Source: Rhizomucor pusillus
Lineage: Eukaryota; Mucoromycota; Mucoromycetes; Mucorales; Lichtheimiaceae
Length of the DNA stretch: 64,000 bases
Assembly (NCBI GenBank): GCA_900175165.2
Contig: FWWN02000357.1
Location: forward strand, 92,602-156,601
Direction of reading: 5' to 3'
Below the pieces are notes generated by a model. The model was not told where the DNA came from. It searched no databases and was given only the letters and a program-made list of their open reading frames with translations. Position numbers and translations under genes: made by a program. Of this stretch, positions 48,773 to 61,230 are shown piece after piece. The first letter of the stretch is position 1. The number at the start of each line of letters is the position of its first letter.

Positions 48773-51471
48773 TTACAAAGCATCAAAATTAATAATATGC
48801 AAAGCTTTTCTCCTTTCCATGGCATCTTCTCTCTTCTCCATCCAGTATAGAACTGCAACAACACCTCCCAGAATGAGGGCTGCAGCGATGAGGACGGCAA
48901 GTACCCATGGTACGTAATCTCCAGGTTGCACGTAAAGTTCGACTTTCCAGCTACAAGAAAAGGTAAGTGATACGTACAAGATCGGCGAGAGAGCTTTTTA
49001 AAACCTACGATGAGCTATCCTTCACGTCAGATGGTTGATAAGGGATGAAAATAAGCTGTGAGTTTGGAATGACGCCTTCGTAGAACAAGTAGTTTTGTTC
49101 CTGAAACGATATTTCAGTCTGAGTACAGAACCGTCTGCAAGGTCAATAAAGCTTACTTGGTTTCTGGACACGCCTGCAAACATCTCTTCAATGTAGTTGT
49201 TGGTACGGCCCAAACCTATCAGACAGTAAGGCGTTTGTAGCGGCAAATAAGACGATTGAGGCAATTGTGCAACTACAATTATTCAAAAGTAAGCCATTAC
49301 TGGATCTACAGCGATTCGATAACGTAACGAACTTACCCATATGCGCTCTCTTGTTTCCGGCAGTATCCAAGACGGTAAACTTGAATGTAGCTCCGGGATA
49401 ATTCACACCGTATGGTTTAGGATCAGGGAAGGCTGGTTCATTGGGGCAGTAGCTGGGACACACGCCATTGGAAACAAGGCCCTTTAGAAAGAACGCATCG
49501 TTGAAGAAATTGTTAACGATGAAATTTGGCACACGGCTGGCGCTGGTCGAAGACGCATCAAGCTGAAGAACTAAAATATCGAGAGATCCCTGTCCAAATG
49601 GAGGAGTTAATCTGTGTACTATTTCATTATACTATCTTACGTACATCCTCATCAATATCGAAAAATGTCGCTTGTCGCGGGTTCTTGATGTTTGTCAACG
49701 CTTCCACGCCTTTTCGAACCACCTGAAGTGTGCGCCTAGAACGACTGGTTGCACCTGCTGAACATAAGTCATTGCTGCAGAGGATAGATTCGAATAAAAG
49801 TACTCTCTTGCTAGTCGTGACCAAAATGTCGGGGTAACCATCCAAATTATAGTCTCCTAGTGCAATATTGTTGTTAACTCTATCTTTGCATCCGCAAATA
49901 GAAAGCCAGTAGTTCACCTGATCTTGCAGGTACGGGCCACAATCCTTGGAATGATTTATCTGCTGTTTGTATAGTTTCATCGGGATCAAGATATGGATCA
50001 AGATTGAATACGACGTAAGACTAAGTCATACGATATTGAGCAAAAGAAGATATTGCGACAGATCTTTCTCTGATTCGCTTACATCGCTGCCCTGGTCTTC
50101 CAAGTTAAATGCATAATCTGGATCACCGACACATAGCTTGTTCGCACGTCGACAAGCAGGTCCTGTTTCATTCGTAAGATGGGACTGAGCACAAAGATCA
50201 ATCTGTTGGTTGTACGCGATATGGATTTCTTGATGGGACCTATCGCTAACAGGAAATACAATGTCGATAGACCCGTCACCATCTATAGTATGTTAGTTTT
50301 ACGGTCATGTCTTGTACTTTCATTTTCTATTACCCATATCGGCAAAAGTCAAAGGTCCTGCGCCAGGCGGTAGATCCAATTGATGAGATATCCGATAGCC
50401 GTCAGCAGCTTCGTTGATCCACATTTGTAAAGTCTGTCGTGCTTGATGTTCGCAGACGAACAATAAATCTGTCATATGTGAGTTTATTGCTGCTTACCCG
50501 TTATAGGACTTTGCAGACTTACCTGCTCGGCAGTCGCCATCCAAGTCGATAACCGCATTAGAATGTGGATTTGCCCATGTGCACTTATTCGTATAATTCG
50601 GATCAAGAATGGATGCTGCAGAACTGCTATTTCAACGCTGTAGATCAGTTTGGTGTTTGCACGGATGGATTAATGAGGGCTTACAGGTTAAATATGGAGG
50701 ACTGGTTTGCTGACGACTGATCGGCCATGTTTATCCACATGCTCAGCTGTTCTTGGCCGTCCCACGCATATCCTAGCAAGTCGAGCTTCATGTCTCCGTT
50801 CAGGTCAACAACCATAGGCAAACTGCCTTTTGCAGATGGTATGGAAAAGAAGTTTGGATCTATGATGCGATACATTTATTATTGCGCGTCATACTTTCTA
50901 TTCCGCAAATTGAACTTACCGAATGTGCTATTTCCATCCCCCTTATACAGGCGCATGATTATTTCTCCGTCTGGATCACTTCTTGGATCCTTTTGGCCCA
51001 TCACCAACAGGTCCAGCTTTCCATCGTATGTAAAATCTCCAGGTATGACATTTGTAATTACAAAATCATGGATCGATATTTGAGGCGATGTGCTGGGTGA
51101 TAAAAATGTATAGTTCTCTGTGACAAGGTCAGGTAAAACGTATTCGTGACAAGCACATACACGATACACGTACGATGATGCCAGGTATACACCGATATAG
51201 ATGATTGATCAGAACTTAATATATATAAATCAGTGCTACAAGAGGGAGGGTGGTTAGTGCTCCAGATACGCCTGAAGGACGTGGTCCAATCTTACTATTT
51301 GTCGCCATTAAAATCGCCAAATGCAGCCACTGCGCCGTGTACTCGATCTAGACCGATCGAGCCAGGAGATAGCCTATAGAGCTTATTTTCCGGGAAACGA
51401 GTGCCATATTGAAAGCTTTGTGCAGAGACTACAGCTGCGATGCTCGAAATGAGTATTGAGGGCAGTAGCAT
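48773..51471 (-). CDS. ITFG1: ITFG1/TIP-like FG-GAP membrane protein
   Basis: Type I membrane protein similar to T-cell immunomodulatory protein (ITFG1/LINKIN). Many short exons. A signal peptide ([20 protein letters not shown]) is followed by an integrin-alpha-like beta-propeller with FG-GAP Ca-binding loops: [67 protein letters not shown] and [15 protein letters not shown] beta-rich stalk with paired Cys then leads to one membrane segment near the C-terminus ([19 protein letters not shown]) and a short cytoplasmic tail ending [11 protein letters not shown]. The start was chosen at the signal peptide, with the frame open upstream to 51567. Its role in fungi is not established. Confidence 0.9.
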
Positions 51472-51909
51472 CTGCCACAAGTTCGGAAGGAGCAATGCCG
51501 AGACCGAATAAATGTATGCGCAGCTCAAGAGGTCCGACTGTTGACCTCTTTCCTCGACAAAAACCAAGTATCAGCTCCTGCACGTGTTCAGCTATGACGA
51601 CCAACCAGCTTATCCGTACAAAAAATCAAAGGGAATGTGATCGCAAGATTCAATCCTTTCTCTTGGAAAGGAAAAATGGTTATCCATTATTTCCCAGTTG
51701 ACGTTAGCATCAAGAAAGCTGATAAACTAGTAATGATGACAGGGCATTTGGCTTGCTTTCTTTCTTGTGTTGTTTTTGTCGCATCATTGTTACTGATTCA
51801 GGAAGCAGCTGAAGCCAGTTTTGACAGAGGAAGATTGTGAGGAAAGGGATCCAAACTCCTTGGCTGTAAACTCAGAGCCGATATCCGTCTTGCCCCAAGT
51901 TTCTTCTCG
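51472..51909. promoter_or_regulatory. Divergent intergenic region ITFG1/JJJ1
   Basis: 438 bp between two divergent start codons; probably holds both promoters. A plus-strand frame at 51637-51840 has a hydrophobic segment but no further support. Confidence 0.4.
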
Positions 51910-53655
51910 ATGCGTATTTGCTATTATGATCTGCTTGGTGTCCAGCGAACAGCTTCGGCTGAGGAAATCAAGAAAGCTTACCGTCGCCAGGCCCTGATTT
52001 GGCATCCAGGTAAGCTACAGCTGAAAGAGAGATCCAATGTTAAACAACACATTCGTCTGAAATGCACCATAGACAAAAATGCAGATAAGGTCAAGGAAGC
52101 AACCGAACGGTTCGCTATGATACAAGAAGCATATGAAGTTCTTTCAGACGTCCATGAAAGAGCTTGGTAGGAGAATATACAAGTCAGGCGATTCAGGTGT
52201 GGATGTTTGGTTAACAAGCTGATTTCAGGTACGATGGACACAGAGATGCCATTTTGCGTGGTGATGATGCTTCCGGACGAGGAAGCAGTGGTCCTGGAAC
52301 GTCGGCTGAGGATTTAATGCGTTTCTTCAGCATAAGCGAATTCCGTGGATTCAATGATACCGAAAAGGTAGGGCTGCAATGTTGTACGCGACTCACGACC
52401 TTATTTTTGACGAAATTACCATTCAGGGTTTCTATACAGTCTATCGTGCATTGTTCCAGAAACTCAGTGACGAGGAAGAAGATGCGTTTCGAAACGACCC
52501 GTCCGAGGATGATGTCCATTCTTTTACACCTTATCCTTCTTTTGGAGATTCGAAGACACCTTTCGCAGACAGCGATGGATATCGAGGCTATGGCGCATAT
52601 GTCCGAGACTTTTACAACGCATGGACCAATTTTACTACCGTAAAGTCATTTAGTTGGATGGAAAAATGGAGGTTATCAGAGGCTCCAAATCGATATGTGC
52701 GACGAGCAATGGAGAAAGAGAACAAGAAGGCGAGGGAGATGGCTCGAAAGGAATACAATGACACTGTCAGGGTAAGTGGTGGAGCGCCACGGATGTCACA
52801 AATGAACATGACGCTGACTTGATATTCTAGAGTCTTGCCACTTTTGTACGTAAGCGTGATCCTCGATTTAAGGCATTCCAGGAAGAGGAGCAAAAACGTA
52901 AAGAAACCGCTGCAGCTGAGCAAAAAGCGAGGATTCAACGAGAGAAACAGGAACTGCAGGCCCAAGCGGCGGCCTATCAAGAGCAGGAGTGGGCAAAAGT
53001 CAGTATAGAGGACCATTTGCCGACAGACCAAGACGATGAGGACGAGGGTGAAACTCAGGAAAGCGATTTTTACTGCGTTGTCTGTGACAAGTATTACAAG
53101 AGCCAGCAGCAATTTGCAAGTCACGAGAGTAGCAAGAAGCATTTGAAACTTGCAGAAGCTCTAAAACAAGAAATGATGCAAGATGAAGAAACTTTTGATT
53201 TTGGGAAAAATGCAACAACTTCTGACCAAGAACAAGAACCGATATTTACAAGACCTAAAAGGAAAGATAAAAAGAACAAAAAGAAGAGGACTCCGCGCTG
53301 GGGTTTTGAAGACGAAGACGAGCAAGTGGATGAAGATCTCAGTTCTTTAGCTGCAGCATTGGAGTTGGAGCAATCCAGAAGACGGAAGAAAGCTGATCCT
53401 ATTAACGACGCCGAACTACAGCAATCGGAAGCAAGCACCCGAGTTGATACAGCAAATGAAGAGATGCCAGCTAATAAAACGAAGAAGGAGAAGCGGAAGG
53501 AAAAAAAGAAAGCAAAAGAAGAGACAGTGTCCGGGCACAACTGCAATGTTTGTGGAAACAATTTCCCGACCAGGAACCAGCTTTTTAATCATATCAAAGA
53601 GACTGGACATGCCTTAGCTGTGCCAAGTAAACAGGCCAAAAATAAGAGGCGATAG
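51910..53655 (+). CDS. JJJ1: J-domain ribosome-biogenesis factor Jjj1
   Basis: Homologue of yeast Jjj1/human DNAJC21, an Hsp70 co-chaperone acting in recycling of shuttling factors during late 60S subunit maturation. The J domain is at the N-terminus ([39 protein letters not shown]); an intron splits the HPD motif between P and D. It is followed by [19 protein letters not shown], a central helical region with many Lys/Glu/Gln (charged 'zuotin-like' part), and two C2H2 zinc fingers: [20 protein letters not shown]...KKH and [20 protein letters not shown]...GH. The C-terminus is basic (KQAKNKRR). At least five exons, all with GT-AG introns; each splice restores family sequence. Confidence 0.95.
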
Positions 53656-54018
53656 AAAGACAGCATCATTATCATCATATCACCATCATGTTCCTTATTG
53701 TTTCAACCCATACAAAGCTCCTAATACTACTACGACGCTTGTAACCAGGAAATACAACATATTTCTCAAACTTCCTATATGATCACAACAAATCAGCATT
53801 CATCGAGTTCTGAACGGTTCGGGCTGTGCCATTGTCGGATGAAAAGTCTCATGGATAGTCTTCCGTCTATCAAAGCTTTCGTTCACACGGGCACGGAGAT
53901 GAAAAGTCTGCGAGAAGCTTTACCCGTTTGCAGGATTATCATGGAGGTTTTTTTGTCCCCACGCGAATCTCCAATTATTCATGCTTTTCTCTTTGAAACC
54001 TTTTCTTCCCCATTCTCC
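53656..54018. other. Intergenic, JJJ1 3' end and next promoter
   Basis: About 360 bp. A plus-strand frame running from 53779 into the next gene is most likely untranslated leader; no independent gene is evident. Confidence 0.4.
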
Positions 54019-55430
54019 ATGGCATCATCAAAATCATCCTCCCTCCTTCGCGCAATGAACGCAGCGGCCGGTAATCCAGAGATATCTATTAAAATGGCAA
54101 TTGCAAAATTCATCGCTAACTTTTATGCACAGTCGCTCGCAAAAGTGCGTTCAGTGCATATGGGAGGTATGAAGCGACGTTGGCGAACTTGAAAATCGAT
54201 GATGATACTCGGGTAATATGTCAAGGAACTGGAAAGCAGGTAAAGTAATGGATCCTACATGTCCAAATAGTATTGCGGTATGTCTCGCTTAACATTAACG
54301 GTGGTGGACAAAGGGAACATTACAGATGCAACAGGCGATAGAATTTGGCACTGGTTTTGTTGGTAGTGTCTCTAGTCGCAAAGCGGGACAAACGCACCTT
54401 GATCGGCCTGTCTTTGGGACGGTGCGAGAAGCAGCCAGAGAACTTAGGCCTGATGCAACAATTGTCTACGTGCCGCCTCCTGGTGCTGCAGAAGCCTTCA
54501 TGGAAGCCATCGATGCAGAAATACCTCTCATTGTTTCTGTCACGGAAGGAATCCCAGTCTCCGACATGGCTCGTGTTAAGCAAGCCCTACTGAGTCAGAG
54601 TAAATCACGCCTTGTAGGACCAAATTCCCCAGGTATCGTATCTCCGTTAGGAAAATGCAAGATTGGTATCATGCCGAACCGTATCTACAGTCCTGGAAAC
54701 ATCGGTGTCGTATCTCGCTCGGGAACATTGTCGTACGAAGCTGTGCATCAGCTCACTCAGTTGGGATTGGGACAGACACTATGCATAGGCGTCGGCGGGG
54801 ATCCTCTTAATGGCACAAACTTCATCGATGCTCTTAAAATATTTCTACAGGATAATAAAACAGAAGGTACATATCCTAATATGCTGCATGAGCTGATATG
54901 CGAGCTTAGACTTTGTCTTTATAGGTATTGTCATGATCGGCGAAATCGGTGGCACTGCAGAAGAGGAAGCTGCCGAGTTTTTGAAGCAACATAATCGTAC
55001 TACAGAAAATCCAAAACCTATCGTTTCATTTATCGCTGGATTGACAGCCCCGGCAGATAGAAGAATGGGTGAGCAGAGTAGCCAGAGGTATAGAGAGGTC
55101 TGATGAAATTAGGAGTTTAATCTGTTATTCGTAGGTCACGCGGGTGCCATTGTTTCCTCTGCTGGCAAGGGAAATGCAAAGGATAAAATCATTGCTCTCG
55201 AAAACGCAGGCGTTACAATGGCGAGAACTTTACCGCAAGTTGGAATACTCATGCAAAATGTATGCAACTGGCCAAAATTGCTTTTATCCCCAGTCCTGCT
55301 TGCTCATGGGTCTTTTTTACAGGCGCTTTACAGTAGAAACCGGAATGAACAAAGGTTGCGCGCCATACGAAAAGCTGCAAAGATGCATAGTTTATTCGGT
55401 TCAAAAAGTCAAGTATCCATAGGTAGCTAG
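54019..55430 (+). CDS. LSC1: Succinyl-CoA ligase alpha subunit
   Basis: Mitochondrial TCA-cycle enzyme subunit that carries the phosphohistidine and binds CoA. Six exons (54019-54070, 54175-54239, 54314-54866, 54925-55068, 55135-55259, 55323-55430) give 348 residues. The presequence is [20 protein letters not shown]; the first intron's joins are the least certain. The mature protein has [130 protein letters not shown] and [20 protein letters not shown]. One residue is missing in the usual GFTGKQG CoA loop (here G-TGKQG). The C-terminus after residue 310 is unusual and longer than in animal enzymes. Confidence 0.92.
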
Positions 55431-58018
55431 GATAGAGTTATAACACGGTGAGCAAGAAGTTATCGATATCGAGTGAAATTTAAATGATACCTTTTCATCA
55501 TAATTCCAAACTTTAACCGTCTGATCGTCACTGCAGCTAGCCATCATGCCCTGCTTAGCGTTCCATGCTGCTTCATAGACAACGCCTGTGTGCCCGCGCA
55601 ATTTCTGAAGTAATTCGCCAGTATCTTGATCCCAAATGTAAACTACACCATCCTGATATAGATAAATTTTAGTTTTCATTCGAATAGCTACAATTTTCAA
55701 GTGTGAAGTACCTCTGAACCACCGACGATGAGATTATTGTCGGCAAAATTTGCTCTAATGAAATTCTTTGACGTATTTTGATGTCCTTTCAATTTGCGTA
55801 TAGGACGTACCTAGGGGCATAAAGCAAACTATAATGAATCATTTCGAAGGTATGTACTCCATAATAGCTAAGAGGCTTACCATCCGCACATCCCACAATC
55901 GATTCGAGTTATCCTTTGAGCTACTTAACAGATACGTTCCGCTTGAGTTCATTTCCACTGATGTCACTTCTCCCAAATGCGAAGAAATCGTTCTGATGCA
56001 AAGACCAGAGACGATGTCCCAGAATTTTATCGTATTATCCTTGGAACTTCAAGTATGCCTGTTAGTCTGGAAATGCCCCAAGAAGCATGGAAATTTGCAT
56101 ACCCGCTTATGATAAGATTACCGAGCGGATTGAAAATTGCTTTGGTGACAGCTAGTTGATGTTCCTGGAATGTTTTTACAACAGCACCTGTATTAACATC
56201 GAACAACCGCACTGTCTTGTCATATCCTCCGGTAACGATGTGGCTCTTAAAAGATGACATTATAACGGAATGCTCCGATATACTACACTACAATAGGTTG
56301 ATTTACCTCGTTTGGATGATAACGCCCAGAATAAACATCGCCGCCATGGCCATTTAAGGTTGTTACGCATGATGGCAAAGAGTTCTTCAAGCTCCATATC
56401 TTTAACATAGTGGTACACATGAATGTTCGTTCGGTTATACAAGTCTCTACGACGTACCTTGACAGTACCGTCTCCGCTGGCACTTGCAACAAAGTCACCC
56501 AGTTTTGTAGTGGATACGTCCCAGACACGGGACTGATGGCCTTCCAAAACAGCATGACATTCCCCACTTTCCGTGCCCCATATCCGCAAAGTGTTATCGC
56601 TACATACTCTTGTTAACATAGTCCTAGTAAGATGAAGTCAACAACTTGCCTTGATCCAGAAACAATCTCTCTTCCTTCCTCTCCGACGAACTCGACACAT
56701 TTCACATTGCTCCTGTGACCTTTGAGTGTCGTCGCAATAGCATTCGGTATTACAAAGCTAGCATAATTCTCTAGTAGTCTTGATACGGAATGGATATTAG
56801 TGACAAGCTACATTATAGTCTATAGTAAATGGTATCTTACGAATTTACAGCTGGCGCAACTTTGGGATGATAGCGCGAAAATTCAATTTGATAGGCCACG
56901 GCCTGCCGAAGCAAAGTTAACAAGCGATTAGGAGGTATATAGCGGCTACCTATATCAGCAGCACAGTCAGCAATGGTATGGAATGCGATCTTTTTGTTCT
57001 AATTTTGTGTTTTACCATTTCGGTCGGTTGTTTCAAAGTCGAGCATACTCTGGAGTTGATCGACGAGAGCTTCTCTGTATTACATCTGTCAGACCTCCTT
57101 CGATATCTCTAGAAAGACGCAATGTACCTAGCACCCATAATTCCTTCCCACGTTTTGAAACTTGCTACCTCCTGTATGGATTTCGTTGTTAATAAGTAAC
57201 AAAGATCCTTGAATTCGTTTGGTCTCGTCTGAAAATGCTCCAATGGCTTCAACCGTTTGTTCAAAAATGTAAATGCCTATGGTAAACGAGATACGAGATG
57301 CTTCAGCATTTTAGTACACAGGATATCAAAATATTCCCATCACCTTTTGGATCTCCCGTCGTTCGATATATTCCAGATATTGTTGCTTATATAAAGAATA
57401 TAGAAAAGATTTGTGGTTCTTCACTAACGGCTTTGCACATAATTTTTCGACTTCCTGCCAGTCGCCGTCTATGCTTATAGTTAGCACAATAAACCTTTCT
57501 TCATATGACAAATATTACCGAGAATCGCCTTTCGTAATCTCTTTGCTTCCATAGTCCTCTCCTCTCGTTCTTTCCATTTAACGTTGGTTTCATCGTACAA
57601 GACTGCTTGCGATGTATGATATCCTTCATCCGAGAGATATTGCATGATCATACTGATGATATCCTTACCATTGGATGTTTAATTTTTGGTACGAACGGAT
57701 AAACCAGACGCAAACTTACTTCCTTAATGTGAGGATCATTTGCATTGAAGATGTCTTCAGTTGGCCGTACGTAGGACGAATGCATGCCCATGTGCTGGTT
57801 GTTCGTTGCTAGTCTACGAAATGTGAGCTCACATCGTATAATGGGAAACGTCTACAACGCTTTCCATACCTCCGTCGTCGTCTTGCAGCAGTCGAGTTTG
57901 ATATGCTATTTCGAGTCCAGGCAGGCACTTCTGAGTCCTTCGACGCCCCGTTAATTGTCAAGTTAACCATATTGGAGTCAAGATCGGCCATGTCTGTTTC
58001 TGCTCCCGAATTCTCCAT
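55409..58018 (-). CDS. LisH-CTLH-WD40 repeat protein
   Basis: Multi-exon WD40 protein starting MENSGAETDMADLDSNMVNL. After a Ser/Arg-rich N-terminus comes a LisH motif (IISMIMQYLSDEGYHTSQAV), then a CTLH-type region (AILDGDWQEVEKLCAKPLVK, NHKSFLYSLYKQQYLEYIER) and AFTFLNKRLKPLEAF with PNEFKDLCYLLTTKSIQE. The C-terminal half is a WD40 propeller: VWDVSTTKLGDFVASASGDG, NRIVTGGYDKTVRLFDVNTG, FNPLGNLIISGS, GVVYIWDQDTGELLQKLRG and MMASCSDDQTVKVWNYDE. The architecture is like WDR26/Gid7 and TOPLESS-type proteins; which it matches best is undecided. The last codons, in the model used here, overlap the end of LSC1 on the opposite strand by about 22 bp. Confidence 0.8.
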
Positions 58019-60191
58019 GTACGGTGTTGTTGAAAGGGTCCAACAACTTCAGTAGAAGCGTCCCCGCATTTCCGCATTTGGCGCTGGTGGCAAATGCTGA
58101 TGTAATGTTGATAAATTCAATCTGATTCCATAAGGGATTTGCTTCGGGCAAGCAGATAGTGGTCGCTCTTGGACAGACAGTAACTGCCTATATAATTGAC
58201 GAAAATGTGGTTTATGGTACAAAGGCAAGCTTTCCAATCGAAAACATTTATAAGCTAACCATTCATGCTATACTGCAACGTTAAAAGCAAGACATCCTTT
58301 CTTTGTTCAAGTAAATATAATAACTCAGAGCGACCTTTTGTTTATCCATTTGGTTGTTCCTGTTCGCGAGCACGTTAAATGACGAAATTCTCTCCATCAC
58401 AAGCTTTTTCTGGCCTTTTCTTATCTAACTATTCATGCATATAGACCGGTGTCATTTCAGCAAGGATTAATTAATTTGTCCAACAGTGACCACTGTCTGT
58501 CTGTGCGAAGCAAATCCATTCCAAAGTGCTCTTTGGAATAAATGTATCTTTTGAATAGACGTAAGCAAGAAAGTTGCTTGACATCCTCGATTGTTACAGC
58601 GCATTCTAACGTCCTCTAGGAATAAAACTGCGGATTCCTTTCTGTTTTCGCGCGCTGAGATGGTTATGCCTGTTACGCCGTTGACTGTAATACCTGCAAC
58701 TAGCTATGCAGAAAGGAGCGTGGTATTTCTATAAGATGAAGAAACATGGGTGACTAAGGACATCAGATGATATATCTTCTGCCGAGATGCAGTATTCTAC
58801 CTTCATTGATTGCCGAGTAGCAGCGTCTTGAATACATTGCTTAATTTAGAGTGTAAACGACTCGATAACGTCCAATCGCAATTTGAATCCACCAGAATTC
58901 TATGCAATGCTTATATCGCGTATACAAATATCGATTTTTGCATTCTATGTGCAAGGAAATGCGACCAAGCATTCTTCCATTCTATCGCAGAACAAGGTAA
59001 CATATTTTCCTGTATCGCTTTAGTATGTTAAACTATCCATTTTAAGTGATCCTATCGTGACGACAATGAACTCACGACAGGCGCCGAAGGACCGCTTGTC
59101 TTCTTCAGCCAGTAGCTCATCTCCCTGTCAACCGTATGCCGCGCCAACCGTCGGTTAACAATAATTTGAAATTTAACATCTGGAAATAGAACAAGTTTAC
59201 AGCCGATATCTTAATGGATTCTAAATGGACATGACGTTCTAGAGTGATGAATAGGTCTAGCAATAAGTATATAAAAGGAAATTCTCATTCTTGCACCAGG
59301 GAAACACCGCCGATTGTAGGTTCCCTAAAACTAATATTGGCTTGATAGTCAGACAGGACAACATGTGCAACGTAAAGCATGAAAATTGTCCACCGCGAAT
59401 CTTCCTCAGCTTCACCAGAATCGTTATCGCTTCCAGTACCTTCCAGGGATAGTCTCGTAACCCCGGAACTGATAATGGCAACCGATGTAATCGTTCAATG
59501 AAACACGATATCCGCCTTGGACATCTATATCTATGCAGCCGTTGTAATCTAGATCCCGCGTGAGATCGCTTATGTCATCTATAACTTCGTGTGTTAACTT
59601 AGCTTTTTAGTAGTCCCGGACAATTAGCAGAGGACAGGAGAAAGAAGCAGAGACAAAACCGATCGCTACCAGGTCGCAAGGCAACAGCAGTGGAAACGAG
59701 CGACCACTACCACACATGCGAGGGATTTGTCAAGGCTCAGGATAGCCTCCAAGCTCACGGATTTTGCTCCCGACAGGATGTAGCAGGCCTTCCAAAGTCC
59801 TTCGGTCATGCTAGGTCCCTTGTCACCTTCAGCCGAGTCGTGTCTTCTATGGATGCACTCCTTTAAAGTAGGAAGCGTTAGGCTTGAAAATGTAAGAAAT
59901 GTTCCATTTTCCGTGTGACGTCGTCGAAGCATTCAACAACTCCCAAGAGGACACTTGGCGATGGATCTCATCCCTTTGGAGAGCAGCGCCTTTAGCGCTC
60001 AGATAAAAATTAATGGGCCGGTTTCGGCACACTTTTTAAACAATTGTTTCTCGCCAATGAGCGTCGTTTGTTGCCTGTCCTTTCGTGACGTGAGAGCCAC
60101 GGTCATGAACATTAATACTACATGTGTTTTGGACCCTGGATTCTCTTGCTTTCTCTTCTTAATCACGCACTTAAGTCATTAACTTTCTATT
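58019..60191. other. Gene-poor interval
   Basis: About 2.2 kb between the WD40 gene and the piggyBac relic. On the minus strand near 59280-59470, one frame without a start codon reads acidic then hydrophobic sequence (GSDNDSGEAEEDSRWT, then IFMLYVAHVVLSDYQA), which might be the end of an unrecognised gene or an old element. Frames at 59666-59932 and 58810-59031 have no features. No RNA gene seen. Confidence 0.35.
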
Positions 60192-61070
60192 ATGCCGCGC
60201 ATTTCTTCGAATCTCGCTATCAACGCTAGAGTCTCTGTCATCCCTCACTTTCTTCGTCGCAGTGGTGCCCTTGAGGCACTGGAAGGCTTCGTTGACCCGA
60301 GCGCGCCAGGTGCGCGTCTCTTCGGCACCATTCAGGCCAAAATCGTGGATGGAGCCACAAAAAAGTACGAGATCGCGTTCGACGTGCTGCCTAATCGCGC
60401 GTTTATCTTTGGCGCTGGCTCTTTGAAGCACGAAGGTCCTCGCCGCACACCAGCGCAGAACTTTGCAAGGAGACATGACCAACGGTTCTGTCAATCCTCG
60501 CAACCAAGAAGTCCGTGATTTGCTCGAAGATGCCAGTGATGATGCTGAGGAAGAATCTGAGGAGGAGAACGATCTTGCCTGAGAGGATGCCGATGTACGG
60601 TCGACATCCGTCGTTCTCGACCGGAGCAAGCTTTTCGTGGTCGAGCCAGCCTCAACCTTCGCTGCGACGCAACTCCAGCAGAGTATGTCCTGCGTTTCCT
60701 GCCTGTTCGTTACATTCAGACAGTAGTGATCCCGACAATTAATGAACACGCCACAACGGTGTTGCCTAGGTGGGAACCTGTCACGTTTCCAGAGTACTTG
60801 AGCTGGATCATGTTGTTCGTTATTATGACGACCAATGTTATCATGGACAAGGCCTCCTATTGGCATAGAAGTGCCTTTCCATTTGGTCCTTCTTTCAACT
60901 TCTCCGTTTGGATGAAGATGGAGCGTTTCGAGCAGCTCACCGAATTCCATGTCTTTGAAGTTCCTGACGCTGCGAAACATGCGCTAGATAAACTATACCA
61001 AATCCGTGCGTTCTTGGATGCTTATAACGAGAATCTCAAGGATGCTCTTTCGCCTGGCAGACATCTGTGA
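60192..61070 (+). pseudogene. piggyBac-type transposase relic
   Basis: A plus-strand series of frames. The N-terminal part (MPRISSNLAINARVSVIPHF) is followed after a frameshift by an acidic block (VRDLLEDASDDAEEESEEEN), then a region from about 60720 resembling the N-terminal half of piggyBac transposases (RWEPVTFPEYLSWIMLFVIM, then KALDKLYQIRAFLDAYNENL-like order with ALDKLYQIRAFLDAYNENLK). The reading ends at a stop exactly where the first catalytic Asp block is expected (SPGRHL then stop), and the rest of the catalytic domain is missing. Inactive. Base composition is more GC-rich than the flanks. The long minus-strand frame over the same bases (60171-60980) is a shadow. Confidence 0.65.
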
Positions 61071-61230
61071 TGTTCAACAATTAAAACAACAAGAGACAAA
61101 GCAAGTCGTCGAGATTGCTGTTTAATTCTGAAATGCAGAACAACGTCCATTGAAAAGTTTTTCTACAGCTTATAAACTACGACGGGATGCGACGATTGAC
61201 TGAAGTCTGAGAAGTCAGTATAATAACAAT

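Noticed and set aside
53779..54192. Long leader frame before LSC1
   Set aside because: It does not continue into the conserved enzyme frame without a splice, and only its last part (from 54019) is needed as presequence.
60171..60980. Long minus-strand frame of 269 codons
   Set aside because: Its opposite strand contains the piggyBac-like reading; the minus-strand translation has low complexity and no family features, so I treat it as a shadow.
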